NCBI RefSeq assembly: GCF_000003815.2
Contig: NC_049987.1
Location: 8,637,100-8,701,099 of the forward strand
DNA length: 64,000 nt
Direction of reading: 5' to 3'
DNA from: Branchiostoma floridae
Lineage: Eukaryota > Chordata > Leptocardii > Amphioxiformes > Branchiostomatidae
The notes below the pieces were generated by a model that was not told the DNA's origin, made no database searches, and saw only the letters and a program-made list of their open reading frames with translations. A program made the position numbers and the translations under genes. The first letter of the stretch is position 1. Every line of letters starts with the position of its first letter. Positions 1 through 13,072 of this stretch are shown here, one piece after another.

Positions 1-787
1 TCACTGTATCCATTTGCAAGGTTATTCATACTCATGATGACAGCATAATTCCAACAGTGGCATTCAGACTATTTCTAACACACTGGAAACACAACATCCA
101 ATACACACCCTGCTTGCCTTCCCAGACAGTATTGTCAAACGTTAACCCCACCCTACAGGGTGCCAGGTAATGTCTTACCTGGCCAGGTGGCACCCCTCCC
201 AGAATGTTTTCACACTAGGTGGGGAGGGGGCTATTATCGAACAATGGGGGAAATTTGGCAAACTTGGGGTCAAAGGTCGTTGCTATGTGTTGCTAGGGGA
301 GCCAACACCTACTTTGCTGGGGGTCTTCAAAGTGACTTAACCCTATGAGTGTGTTTTTCCATCTTCTGAACATGGTATGGCCACGAGTTTTGGGTGTTAG
401 ATAGCTGTTGTGCTCAGGAGTTAGTGACATAAGTTTGGGCCCCCTAGCGGCTAGTGTAGGGATAGCAGGGGCATTCTTGTCGAAAACTTCTGAAGCTTTA
501 CAACCCCACTCCACCTTAGCAGCTGTCAGCACAGTTGAGGGGTTCCTGGTCCATGAATAATGGACTGGCCTATGATCAGTCAGTACTGTGAGCAACCTGA
601 TATTTCAGAGGTGTAAAGGTCAGACCTTGCAAATGTGTTAGTTGACCCTTAGGCCATATGATCAACTTGGCAAGCCAAAATGATGGGCTTATGTACATAA
701 CAACGGTCTTAGTCTGTATTTTTCTCCTTCCTTTGAGTTTGAGAGGTAGGTACACTGTCATCTCTCTTTTCACTACATGGTCTCAAT

Positions 788-1080
788 TTGAGCTGTCCTT
801 GCAGTAGTCTTTTAAAAGCCATTTTCAGTCTCAAAGCCTTCATGCATTCAAGTCTGTCTCCAAAGAGTCAGCTTGAACTATGTAGAACATGTATCTTACC
901 TTTTATATCATATGGTTGTGAGATCTGGGGCAGAGCTAATTCAGAAGACAATTGCCCAGCAGAAATTACACGGAGGTGATTTTGTGGAAAATCTTTTGGG
1001 TGTACATAGAGATACAAGGAACATGAGGTAGTAGAGCAGAGCTTGGGACATTGTTCCCAATTGACTTACATATATTTAAT
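788..1080 (+). pseudogene. Decayed non-LTR retrotransposon, region after the RT domain
   Basis: The frame from 788 reads a stretch ending in ILPFISYGCEIWG. This resembles the segment found downstream of the catalytic core in many LINE reverse-transcriptase proteins (the 'YGsEiWG' signature). After about position 965 the similarity continues in another frame as KLHGGDFVENLLGVHRDTRN, the usual 'F.K.LLGVhr.T.N' follow-on. It then breaks at two adjacent TAG stops near 1027-1033. One frameshift plus several stops mark it as a dead fragment. The clade (CR1, L2 or Jockey-like) cannot be decided from so short a piece. The motifs are seen in the sequence; the family assignment rests on known LINE protein patterns. 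Confidence 0.6.
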
Positions 1081-1845
1081 GTACAGTCAAGTTGTGGCTA
1101 CACTTCAAACATTCGGACTTTTTAACACATCCCCTATTGTGAGTAGGCGTGTTATCACTCTGTCATCAAATTGAATATGAACTGATGAACAGCTGTAAGG
1201 AATTCAGGTTACAAGGCGTAAGGGAAATTTGAAATCGGTTACTTTTTTCTATGGATGTCTGAATTCACAGTTAGACAATAAGTACATAATGTACATTGTT
1301 AAAAATGTGGTTGAAAGATATATATATCCAGACATGTTTTCATTGACTGTCTACAAAAAAGTAAAGAAGGGATTCTCCAGGGAATATTATATAAAATTTT
1401 CTAGATAAATATGTGGTATGGTGGGCTTTGTGCAAACTTAGAAGTAGTGCCTACCCCCTTGCAATTGTGACAGGGTGGTGGAAATGGTACTTGTTTCTCG
1501 ATGCTTTAAGCTTGAGGGTGACTTCTGAACAGTTTCATACAACTAAAATGCACATTTGTGGAGTTATGGTTTTGGAGCTGAGGGGTTGCCGCACAAACCT
1601 GGACAATAGACTAAAACCACTGCGACAATTTTACCTTTGCCAGAATGGCTAAGGTTAGGTTTTGGATGTGTTTGTGTGTCTGTGTGTGTGTTAACAGCAT
1701 AACTCGAGAAGCCTGGGATGGATCCTGATGATATTTGGTAGGTGGGTAGGGATCGGGAAACGAAGGTCAAGTTTGATAATGGACCCCCTAGCGGCTTGCT
1801 AAGGTAATGCAGCAGAAACTCAACTTTGGACGAAATAACTCTACA

Positions 1846-2460
1846 ACATGTTGACGGATCATGATTTTTGGTATGTAGATAGAATGAGTGATGACTTACA
1901 TAATGAGATACTAATTATGCACATCAACAGCTCATTTGCATAATCAATTAGGAAAATTTATAAATCCACAGCATTCCATGATAGGACTTTCAAACTTGTC
2001 ACATATGTAGCTGGGAAGGAGAGAAATGGCTATAGATATCAATTATGCAAATGATGACCTCATTTGCATTATTAATGAGAAAATATGAACATGTTGACGG
2101 ATCATCATGTTTTTTGGTATTTAGGTTGCGTAAGTGAAGACCTACATAATGAGATACCAATTATGCAAATCAACAGCTAATTTGCATAATCAATTAGGAA
2201 AAGGACAAAAACCCACTGCATTTCATTATAGTACTTTCATCAAAGTTGTCACATATGTAACTGAGAAAGAGGGAAGACAGTAAGGGGTGTATTTTATTAA
2301 AGACTGAAAGAGAATAAGTCAAGAATGGATCAAAGGATCATCATGATTTTTGGTATGCTGATAGCTTAAGTAATACTTGATACAATTTGATATCGATTAA
2401 TGGTAACTTGGGATCTAATTTGCATAATCAATGTTGAAATTTTATAAACCAACTCCAAGC
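1846..2460. repeat. Degenerate tandem array, about 240-bp unit, roughly 2.5 copies
   Basis: The phrase around acatgttgacggatcat recurs at 1846 and 2089, and a weaker form (ggatcatcatgatttttgg) occurs at 2335, giving a period of about 237-243 bp. Within each unit the same order follows: a 'ttttggtat' phrase, 'cataatgagatac', 'aattatgcaaatcaacagc', then 'tttgcataatcaattagg'. Copies differ by many substitutions. The unit is rich in ATTTGCATAA-type octamers. It probably belongs to a dispersed repeat family, because a related motif (ccccctagcggct) also occurs upstream at about 441 and 1783. Confidence 0.7.
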
Positions 2461-5400
2461 ATATGATTATAAAGAAAATGAAATGAGTAACGCATTTGTC
2501 TACAGACATCATTCTACATAACAAACCTTGTTATTTGGCAAAGGTATGTGTTCGTGGAACTCTAGTTTCCAATAATTTGAGACGCCTCAACAGCCATTGA
2601 TACCTGTTTTGATTTGAACATTCACGGCTTGAATAGGCCGTCGTTTTCAATAGTGGCTGTATAATGGTGTCTTTGTGTGTATGTGCTCATTAACGCGGTA
2701 ACGAGCGTTTTTCTCATGTGCGGCGAGAAGAAAGAGACGATGACGTGTGAATAATCGGCCTGTTAGCCACCGTGACTCCATATCTGCCTCTTCATCATTG
2801 GGAGTAACCTCAGTGACACCTCATCAGGTTTAACGGCAATGGTTCTGGTCGGATGAAGTGATGTGGAACAAGTATAAAATCTTCATCTACAACATCTTTC
2901 AGACAAGCGTGCTGAAAGATCGCTTCGAGACTTCTTAAAGTTGGTGGTATGTTATTCTTTCTCTCACAATAGATATTTTATGTATGAAATGCAAAATCTT
3001 TATCCTGTTTACGATTAATCACCTTAAGGATTTTTCTTATACAGAAAGTAAAGCAGACGGTTCTTCATCTAGTGAAAGACCTTCTTGAGTCAATTTCTTG
3101 AAGACTTGAGACCCCAGCCCTTCCCCCTAGCCTAAGCAGCTCCAGTTTCACCCTTAACCTGGTTCTTTGTTCAACAACGATAGACCCCATTTGCCCATAC
3201 ACTGCAGAAAAGGTTGCCGGAGCTACTCATTGATTGACATTGCTAATAGTTCCCCTTGTGTGAAGCTATTAGTGGTTTTGGATACGTAATTCATATTCAT
3301 ACTTTTGCAAGCAATATCCAACCATGGTTTGAGTGTTCCTTTTTCAGAAGAGCTGCATACGTCGTGCCATCTAGCGGTTGTGCCAATAAAAGCCTTTGTG
3401 TACCTTTCATGGTGTACACATATGTTGGTATAGGTATTTTATTCTTGAGTCCCTTGTGAAAATTTGACCCCCATACCCGTAAATTCGTGTTTGGTACAAC
3501 AAAATGACATGGAGCAATCACGTTTTACATAAGAAATTTCAATGCTTAAATAACATGTTATCGAGGCAATTTTGGAACGACTCTCGAAGAAAACATCGAA
3601 CGCTAGCATGTCGAAAACCGTAATATATAGCTTTTGATATGTAGACACTAGGCGACCAAATAGTGGCAACACGTGACGGGAGAAAAACCTTTGAAGCTAC
3701 CTGTCTAGTGAGGATTCACCAGCTGTGCTTTCGAGTGGAAACGAATTCCATTCAGTGATAGTTCTAGAAAAGAACGACACAACTTTGGTACTTGAAGGCA
3801 TGACTATTCCTTGTTGTTGTTCTCGATTCGCAGTAGTTGTTACTAGTTTGATTTGTTTGCAGTTGTTTTCGGAAATTAGTTGAGACTGGTTATAACAGAA
3901 AATTGAAGGCTTAAGCTCGCCTCCGTATCATATGAAGGTAAAAGCCATAAATATTATACGATAGATTATGTCGACGAGAGCAAAACACATCCAAAAACAT
4001 CCAGCGAACCCATCTAACTAAGCTGGACCAGCCCCCACTGTACCAGGTACAGTCCCCGAAGTCTGGGTTTCCGAGAGGATGGGCAGCTGGAAGATTAGAC
4101 CTGACTAGCACACCCTGAGTAAGCTGGAGGTTCTGCCATGATAGATCGAAATTAACATGGACATTTGCCTTGCTCTCGCTGTTGGCTCTAATCATTTAGA
4201 CTAGTTTTCAGCAAATTCAGGACTATGCAGCCGTATGGTGTTATATAGCATGCGGTACACTGAAATAAGATAATCTAACAAAATATGAGAATGGGAAGCA
4301 GTTTTCTGCATATAACACATTGAGCTGAAAAGCCTTTGCTTCACAGACTTACACATGCTAAGAATACTAGTAAACAGGAACACCGTGTCTACTACAGACT
4401 TAGAGGGGGATATTGGGAGAAGCCAAGACTGAATTAAGCTGCGTGTTCAAGCAAACAAGAGACTATACCCACAATTAAGCGACAATGTCTTGTCAGTTAA
4501 GAAATAGCACGCCAACCAAACTGCTAGCCTATGCAGGTAGCCAATGAGGTTGTGACCACGCACGGTAAAATTGTACGGGAGAGCCTCAACAAAAGACGCC
4601 CCGCGCCAGTCGCACCCAACTGACACCTGGGGGACACTGACGATCGCATTGTTCTCTAATTATATCCATCCGCACCACACATGGCGGACCTAAAAAAATC
4701 CAAATGAAAAAAACAACAACACACAAACATTTTGTAGGGACCTTCGTATGCTCAAGCCCTACATAATCATTATTAAACTTTATAAAACACGGACACAATA
4801 TTTTTTCCGCTTGACATACTGCTGATTGTTAGTGGTAGCCAGGTACTACTATCTGTAGGCGAATGGAGAATGTGCCGCCGACGACTGTGAACCGACAGGT
4901 CAGCTGGTGATGTTGTATCACTGCCTTTTGTAGACCATCTCCATGCCACATCAAATAGTCCCCAACCACCAACATTTACTATCGTTATGAGCTATGTAAA
5001 AATTACGATTCTAATACCTTACATATGCAACGTTAATTCTTCGCCGTTTGAATCTGAGTCTTATGTTTGTTTTTAACGTTGAAACTTTGACATTTATAGC
5101 CGTACATATTTTGATGCGGACTGATTCAAAAGAACGATACGGCAGTCTGGAATGCCACCCCAGCGCACCTGGCACGTCGTGGCTTGATTGGTGTATGCAG
5201 GCTTGAGTCTGAGTTTGTCATTGTAACGTCGTGTTTTTGAACCACATGTCGATACTGTGAACCTCACAAACTACTTACTCTAACGTTTGTGTTGGTAACA
5301 GCTGTTTGTAGAGTTTACAATTGTCCCTGGTGAGGAAGATTGTCTTTGGGAGGATTGAGATATTTTTTGCCTGTTTTGAATTTCAAGCCTTGCCCCCTTC

Positions 5401-6467
5401 CCATTTTCCTTTCTCACCATTTCGGCCCGCTTCCTTGTCTGCTGTCCCAAATTTACCTCGTAGACAATAGCTTTCTAGTTCCCCCGTACCAACTAAGATA
5501 TCTGTCAAAAGTATGATATGCTTTGCTGAAGTTGATATCGCCTTTTGGATTTGGGCAATATGGCACGTTTGTGTGGCACTGATTTCGTCGAAATACGTAC
5601 GTTGTAAGAAATTTGCCTTTATTGATCATAGCTGATTGTCTTTTCTGTACGTTTCAGCCACAAAGCCATCAATCACCCAGTAGAATTGAATTCAGTCTAA
5701 ACTACTCTATCCTTGGCACCTTTGATCCATTGACCCAATTAACCATCCACTTTAACAATTGGGTCATTTGTTGTAACTTACATCACAAACTGACAGGCTT
5801 TTTTGGCGAAGGTTTCCTCTTTAATCCTGCCTTTGTGAAATGCATTACCTATTTATCACTCTACCGTTCTTGTTTGCGCTCAAGTAATGATGAATGACCC
5901 ACAGGCAAAGACCTTTCTTAGAGGTTAATGACCTGCACAAATGGTAGTGGGCTAATTACACGACCAATTCACAAGGGTAGCGCCCTCGCTGTGATAGCGC
6001 TGTGAACTGAAATATGACAAATTGCTCAACAATTTTAATAGACATGATCTAAATAAACCAAACCAAACTAAACCAATAGACATGATCGATTTTTTCACGC
6101 TTTGTTGTCTTTTCAGTCTTGCACTTGCATTCTATATTGAATTTTTCTTCGATAAGCATGATCACTGATCTTCTTTGTATTTTTGCGGGATAACATGGTT
6201 TCCTCTGGTTTTCCTTCTGGCAATTGGTATGTTGAGAACACCACATGGGATATTGAGGACATTGTAGTAAGACGGATATCTCTCCTCCTGTCTACTGTTA
6301 GAAAATGAAGGCTATTTTCGGCATTTCAGCATTCCAGTTACACCACTGACCGTCGACAATCATCTATTGCCATCACCTTTTCTTGACCTCTACAATCTTA
6401 CAACCTCGACGCAGAACAAGTGGAAGGGATGTGTGTAGTTTTTATAGATGGAGACACACGCTTGCAG
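2461..6467. other. No supportable gene
   Basis: Only short chance-length frames are present. None shows a domain, a splice-site-bounded coding block or codon bias that I can defend. No tRNA-like or clear transposon structure was seen. Confidence 0.5.
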
Positions 6468-6624
6468 GCCGGCAGAATGCCTCAACACTGGAACAGGACC
6501 TGCACTTTGTAGAAAAATCGACAGTCTACCTGTCTGGACGTATCATCGCCATTCGGGATAAAAAAGTTTCTTTAAAACTGGAGGCAACCATGGTCCCCGA
6601 CCCTCTTGATGAGGATGGGACTAG
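6468..6624 (+). CDS. Candidate internal coding exon, unidentified protein
   Basis: This is a 157-nt open block bounded by an acceptor (cgcttgcag at 6459-6467) and a consensus donor (ACTAG followed by GTGAGA at 6625). It would enter in phase 1 and leave in phase 2. The translation is well mixed and charged, with a segment reading YLSGRIIAIRDKKVSLKLEA followed by an acidic PDPLDEDG patch, which looks more like real protein than translated noise. I do not recognise the family. No partner exon with matching phase was found nearby, so the gene structure is unknown. It may be one exon of a long-intron gene or a relic. A second possible acceptor lies upstream at 6418. Confidence 0.35.
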
Positions 6625-7506
6625 GTGAGATGAGGTGAATACAGCATTGAAGGTTTCGGTTTTATGAAGTTTACTTAATCATTAGTTCACCTTTGGTGAG
6701 AATTAGTACGACAAAACAATTTGGGGACAATGTCGCTTTATGTTCCTAAACATTACCGGGATTTTCTACAAGATAAGAAAAGGCGTTCAAAGTCATTAGG
6801 TCCAATATCTCATTATCTGACAAAGTTTAAAAGAATCAAAATGTGACGTTTACTGCTATACACGTTTACAATGTAACTTATACCCGTATGCCTGGGCTGA
6901 CGCAACTTGCATGCATGAGGTCACAGCACCGCATACGGCGCACAGTACATGGAAACATTTCATGAAAAAACACACCTAAGAGACGTTAATTGTCAAGTAC
7001 AAAATGCAGTGCACTCCTTCTTGTCATGAATTTCAGGCTTGACTTAATGGCCAACCATTCTGCAGTATCTCCAAAGATAGCCTATCTCCAGTTTCCAGGA
7101 ATTATAGCTGTCCGGGCACATTTTCTCGCTGCTCTTCATTTCTTTGTCTTATCGTTTTCTGTGGGTAGTCGTTAAGAGTGGGGTCACTGTGCGGAGCGAT
7201 AAGGTTACCGGGCACCTAAACTTTACAATTAATACCTCGACTTTCACCATTAGCTCCATTCCCCCTTCAGCAGTACAGGCGGGAAAGAGAGACGAACATT
7301 AGACAGCGAGACGCCAGACTCTAATGGTTACTGTCAATATATATATGTATATGATCTTAAAAGCCCAGAGCAGCTTGCATCAGGATATCATGCTAGCTAT
7401 ATCAAGGTGATGAGACGTCATCGAGGTTGAAGAAATTTATGAAATATTTAGAGTAGTGAATAGATGTATACAGTATGTCTTATAACAGACGGACTGCCGA
7501 TCAAAC

Positions 7507-8094
7507 TTGTATCTGCTCATTTTGCGGGCTGTTATCGGCTTATTTTATTTAGTAGACGGTCTACGGCAGTCTAGTCGGTCCTGGCTCTGCAGTTCTTCTT
7601 CTTGCAATGTAGTCCATTGTACATCATCAGTGACACAAGTATGCCCATACAGACCTGTGGATATGGATCCCACACGACTGAGTGACTGGGTTTCTGATGA
7701 ATCCAATGCCAGCATGACAAGTTCTTCCTTAGATTGTACGGCAGAACATCCCGCCAACATCATCCACCTCAGTTCTCATCTTCCATCACAACCCTGGTGG
7801 TTTCTCTGTACAGCTGTCAACTGCAGGGCACCTGCTTTAACATGGATTGCTGTCTGTCATGGTGCATCATTGTTTCTACATACTGTAATACAACAACACT
7901 ACATCATACAACAACAGCCGTTCATAAAATTTGGACTGAATCAACCCTGTGATTTGCAATATCATAAGAAACCGCTTTTGGTGATTTGGCTGATGCATTT
8001 CGGGCTGTTCAGCTATATATTGTATAGTTCATCCTACTTTGCGTTACGCCGCCATGCAATTTCCATCGGTGCTGCACAGAAACTACGATGGTGA
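7507..8094 (+). CDS. Long open reading frame, unidentified (possible exon)
   Basis: The frame is open for 195 codons; the first in-frame ATG is at 7663, leaving 143 codons. For random DNA at about 40% GC, my rough expectation for the longest frame in a window this size is near 140-150 codons, so its length is mildly unusual. The part after the ATG begins MDPTRLSDWVSDESNASM and is serine-rich; a hydrophobic stretch lies near the C-terminus (LLVIWLMHFGLFSYILY). There is no signal peptide, no recognised domain and no clear splice frame. It could be an exon, a decayed mobile-element frame or chance. Confidence 0.25.
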   Translation: MYLLILRAVIGLFYLVDGLRQSSRSWLCSSSSCNVVHCTSSVTQVCPYRPVDMDPTRLSDWVSDESNASMTSSSLDCTAEHPANIIHLSSHLPSQPWWFLCTAVNCRAPALTWIAVCHGASLFLHTVIQQHYIIQQQPFIKFGLNQPCDLQYHKKPLLVIWLMHFGLFSYILYSSSYFALRRHAISIGAAQKLRW

Positions 8095-9567
8095 AACAGT
8101 TGTGGATAAAGTCTACTGCAGAGTCTAGCTGATTTGGTAGGAGGCGTGAGCACCATGCAGAATTACCCTAGCATCCACCTACGTTATTTCGGGAGAGTAT
8201 AGTTAATTTCTTATCACACTGAAGCTAGACATTATATTTTGAATATTCTATATTTGATTTAGGAATGAGTTAACCTGGTGGTACATGGTGTCTATATAGT
8301 TTGGGCCCTGGATCCAAAGAAGATGACGTACACAACTGTCAACGTTTCTATTTTAGGAGCACTACCATGATTCCAGTCGTAGCTCTTTATATACAAAACA
8401 CATTGGGAATTCATCCTAGCTTCCCTTTCTGTTTGATAAGCATGTATACGTATTTCACACTAATCTCTCCCATAAACAAGGATGTTCTCCGTTACAGTAT
8501 ACTAGTCGCTGCGCTCATTGATCAGCTTGTGCACGTATTACACACACCCATGGGCATAACGTGCACAATAAACACCTCGTCTTTTCGCCCTAAATGATTC
8601 AGCCTGAAGATGTAAACTGTAACAATTTAACAACTACATTACGTTTTGTCTCGAGAGCACTGTAAGGCTTTTCACCATGTTACATTATTCTTTTTGCTCA
8701 TCGTAAATTCCTACAAACCATACAAACCATTCAGAATTGATACGGCACGTAAAAGAGAGGCGGCTGCAAGCTAACCACTTGACCACTAAATTGGTCACAC
8801 GATTCAAATGGCGCATTTAACAGCCCCGTGATGAATTGTGACGTTGCGGAGGCACCATATCTGATGACAGGTGATGCCTCATCAGCAAAAATGTGACCAA
8901 CCCCCTGGCTCGCTGGCCATAAACGTGGCGCATAAAGCGAGCAGAGCCGATGGTCCTGACCCGAAGGCGACAAGAGATCGTTCCAAAGGTTTCGCCTACT
9001 TTCGAGGACTTTATTGCTACGCGGAAATTATTTCTCGAGAACGGCAGCCCTGGGAATATAAATCTGGGTGAAACTGGCGTCTAGATGATTCCTTACTACA
9101 TCGTGGATCAGGCCGGGTATCACGGAAACGATCTATAAAGTTTGACACATTAGAACCTTTCTACTGCAAGGTGTTCAGATCCGACTTATTCCGAGAGTGT
9201 AGACAAGCTTCATGGAGAGTCTAGTTGTCCATTGGGGAAATCTTATAAAGCTGTTGTAGGAACACATAAAAACTTCCCAGCCCCTTGCCCTGTAACGAAA
9301 CCTAATTCTCTGTTATCAACAGCATGGGGGTATTTGACTTGAAAGTTTTACCTTCGTAGCATACATGGTTATCATCCCTATGTACGTGTGATCCGTAACG
9401 TCATTACATTTGATATGAAATTGTGCTAAGAATGAAACCTTGCGAACAGTCGAGGAGGCATCATCAAGTAGCAAGTAACTACTGTATGTGAAACACACAA
9501 GACGTTATGGCAACCTTAATGTCGATGATATACTTAACAGTGTCTATGTCATACGAGTGAGTGTGAT
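8095..9567. other. No supportable gene
   Basis: Overlapping short frames occur on both strands with no consistent coding signal. No repeat structure was recognised. Confidence 0.5.
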
Positions 9568-10053
9568 TTCTACAATACCCATACGAAAATGACATTCTGG
9601 TGTGAGGTTTCACTGTGGCATTTATGGTAAATAATGTGTCCCTTGATGCTCGTTTATTTCTTCGAATAAAAATTTGAAGTGGCCCTGGGATTTAAGGTTG
9701 AACCTTCAAATCAGATTCTCGTCCTTGACTTCCACTGAAGTAATTCATCAGTACAGAACTTATTTAGGCAATACACAAGTAGCTTTAGGCATAATACCTG
9801 GTATTATATTTCACCTTAAGCTAGAAGTATAATTGCCACTACTGATGTATTGCCTAAACAAGTTCTGCACTGATATATTACTTTAGTGAGTGTCAAGGAC
9901 GGAGATGTTGGATTGAGGGTTACTTCGTAAACCCAGGCCAATTTCCAATATTTATTTCCGCTAATGAACGCACGTTGAGGGACACAGGCATTTACCTAAC
10001 ATTGCGCAGTGGACCATCGCACCGGTGTCTCATTTCCATAAGGTAAAATACAT
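9568..10053. repeat. Long imperfect inverted repeat (foldback/MITE-like element)
   Basis: The left arm is roughly 9568-9774 and the right arm roughly 9847-10053, separated by about 72 bp. The innermost parts match best: ttaggcaatac at 9764-9774 against gtattgcctaa at 9847-9857, and cgtccttgac near 9720 against gtcaaggacg near 9893. Outer matches include ggccctggg (9681) against cccaggcc (9932), and gtgtccct near 9637 against agggacac near 9980. The arms diverge toward the ends, so the termini and target-site duplication are unresolved. No open frame is present, as expected for a non-autonomous foldback element. Confidence 0.75.
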
Positions 10054-12693
10054 GATGGATAATCTGCTTAACTGTTGTTGATCATAAAGATCGTAAAAGT
10101 CAGCAATATCGTTGAGCATTTTGGCTTTTCGGCAATGGTATCTATATTATATACAAGGACTACGGCCTCTAGCTTTTCAACATTTTCTATCAATCAAGCA
10201 TTTTTCTTGCAGTATTGTTTCAACAGTGTTGATTGCATGGTATGTTTGTTGTTAAGTGCTGGCCTGTTTCTATGCTATCACTTTATTTTGTGAAGCACCA
10301 ACAAACCACAAGCAGATGTAGCGACTATGATAGCATCAGCATATATCACTTAATCTGTAATCACAGAAATCGTGTCAATAGTTCAACACTTTCATTCTTT
10401 CATTTGGCGTAGTCAGATTCCACTGTATACCAGTAATACATTATACATCATTACATTCGATAAATGTTTAAACGAGTTGTTTTGTCTTCCTTTAGCTGAA
10501 GCTACTTTGCTCCAAAGCATCCGTCACCATACAATACATAATCGAGGACCTAGTTACAACAAGGAGAGGCATTACCCCGAATCTGTCTGGATATGGCAGG
10601 CTTATCATTAGCCTATGTCTAGATAGGCCATTCGTCGTGGTGACGGCCATTATTAGCTGATTACAATCAGGGATGTACGTGGTCTCCTTGGGAGGATGAT
10701 ACATTTGTCTGTTCTCATATTCCATAAGTTTTAGTTTATTAAGATCAATATATGGTGAAACTGTTATCTATCTTAAAAATCATATTACATTCTAGGTACT
10801 TGGGTTCAAAAGGTCTTAAAGCAATGAAGCAAGTTAGCGTTCACAATCCTATTTTTGGTTGGTAAAACAAAATGCCTTCTCCGCGTTATAAGACAACGCA
10901 GAATATGCAAATGTCTTCAACGATGTCACAACGTTGCTGGTGTATCTTCAAAGTGTTACATGCCACAATTACAACAAAAATTTTGACTAGATATGCTGTT
11001 GGCATGTTTAAATAGACGGATAGAGCTTTGGTGAGGCTCAGTGACGTCTCTAATGTCATTATCCAACTGATCATACGCTTAGCTGGCGCGTTATCGTGTT
11101 TCACATCGATCTGGCCATTGCACCACTAGATAGGTTGAGATATTAATTCTTATATTATAAACACACAAAAAATGAAACAGCCGTTTGGCATTTAGCAAAG
11201 ACACAGTGGCGTGCTAACAAAATTTCATTGAAGTAGAAAGTTAGGCCAACATTTGTTTTACCTTTATCTATCCTTGATACATCTTCGGCCTAAGCTGTTT
11301 TCAAGATTTCAAGGGTTGACGTTGGATCTGCCCTTGATGGCTATATCTGCGCATGACACACAACGGTTCAACATCATCACATTTTTGACTATCTTATCAC
11401 ATTTCGCATAAGGTCTCTAAGGCACTGGTGATGCATGGCAGCGTGTCTGAGTTACCATATTGTATCACCAAGAAGCCTTGAACCTGTTGTATCCGCCATA
11501 CATCTCTAGCAGAAAACGTTTTTATCGATCTATCACTGTGTACAGTGATGAGTTGGTCACTGCGGTCCATGCACCTGGAACATTCTGGACGGTAAAAATA
11601 CAGATCTTTATCAAAATGTCAATGTTAATGATGGTACGTACATTTGCGTGTATTTCTACACAACATGAATATTTATCAAAGCGGATTGTGGCCTTGTGCT
11701 TGAGTGGAGGTCATCCTAAGATGTGAATGATGTTATGTAGGCTTTACTATCTTACCATCTGGAACTTGACTCGTATATAAAGAATGATACATACTATTTT
11801 TCTATTCAACCCTGATGCCTTTGGAGGTTGGCGACCTCTTAACGATGTTAGCTTACGAGCCTTCTTCATGAATAACGCCGAATAACGACCTTGCTGGGGA
11901 CTTTCAGGTCGTTAAAATGCCTGTAACATTTCAGCTTCTTCAAGTCAAACTTTGTTCTTGTCTAGAAAGGTAGACAACAGCAATGTCTACAACTTTTAGT
12001 AGCCCTCTCACTTTGAATTATGCGTGAATGATGGGGGCGTACATCCCATCATTTATACCTAGAGGCAATCTCTTTACTCGTGACGCGCGTGAAAGGTCTT
12101 TGACCCTATCTTAAGAACTTGAGAATGACTGTGCCCAGCAGGACAGAGCAGAAAGGTGAGGTGATTATGAGCGTCTAAATGCGCATATACCCGGGCCATT
12201 AGATCGTTTTCTGATGGTTATGAACTTAGAAAAAAGCGTTTGACAATTCATCATCAAACTTCGTTCCTCAAGCGAGCTTAGCGTGGATAGCACAATATTC
12301 ATAGAACGAGGACGTTTGTTGAAAGTCAGGGTCACGGTCGTGCCACATCTGTGGGACTGTGATACACTGCCGGGTGTTCCATCATTTACACTCCAGATCC
12401 TATCTACGGTCCCCTAAAACGGGACTGCTGACATCTTACTCCGACTGTTGAATATAAACGTCTGAGTGGTAAATATCCATAGCATATAGAACTAAGCAGT
12501 CATCCTAAATCTACAGGTAGACCTCATTAATACATGGTTGTAGCCTTAACAGATTATTACTCATGGTGGACGACAACTTTATTCAAGCATGGTATGTCAT
12601 ACGGTTCGGTTTCAAAGTTATGTCAGTTTCTACGACTTCACACCTTCTGTTCCTGTATGTGGAATCCCAGTGTAGCGCACTGATATTGTAATA
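10054..12693. other. No supportable gene up to assembly gap
   Basis: Nothing beyond chance-length frames was seen. The codon pattern is not protein-like in any of them. Confidence 0.5.
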
Positions 12694-12793
12694 NNNNNNN
12701 NNNNNNNNNNNNNNNNNNNNNNNNNNNNNNNNNNNNNNNNNNNNNNNNNNNNNNNNNNNNNNNNNNNNNNNNNNNNNNNNNNNNNNNNNNNNN
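12694..12793. other. Assembly gap (100 N)
   Basis: Exactly 100 consecutive N, the conventional placeholder for a gap of unknown size. Translations crossing it are meaningless. Confidence 0.99.
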
Positions 12794-12925
12794 CCCGTAT
12801 CCCTAGTGCACCGACTCGTCGAAGAGAATGAAGCAAGGATTTGAAATGTGCGGCTATGGTATGATATGATGATCAATGTGTTACTTTTTGTGTGAGGAAT
12901 AAGCCTGCGAAGCGTTTTAACAAGT

Positions 12926-13072
12926 ACTCTCCAAGCAGAGGTTGGTGTGAAAAAACGTGACCTTTAATTTTCTTTCATCCGTTTTTTTCGATCGGCAATC
13001 CCACCGATCGAAAATAAAACAGACGAAAGGAAAAGGTCATGATTTTTCCAACTAATCTCTGCTTGTAGTGTC
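12926..13072. mobile_element. Small MITE with 9-bp target-site duplication
   Basis: A 147-bp near-palindrome is flanked by direct copies of TTAACAAGT at 12917-12925 and 13073-13081. The arms pair over most of their length: ccaagcagaggttgg on the left against ccaactaatctctgcttg on the right, tgacct against aggtca, and a central ttcgatcgg against ccgatcgaa. There is no coding capacity. A 9-bp duplication is typical of Mutator-like elements, so a MULE-derived MITE is possible, but the superfamily call is inference. It sits only about 120 bp right of the assembly gap. Confidence 0.75.

Noticed and set aside
12583-12876. Two frames crossing the N run
   Set aside because: They are artefacts of translating the assembly gap.
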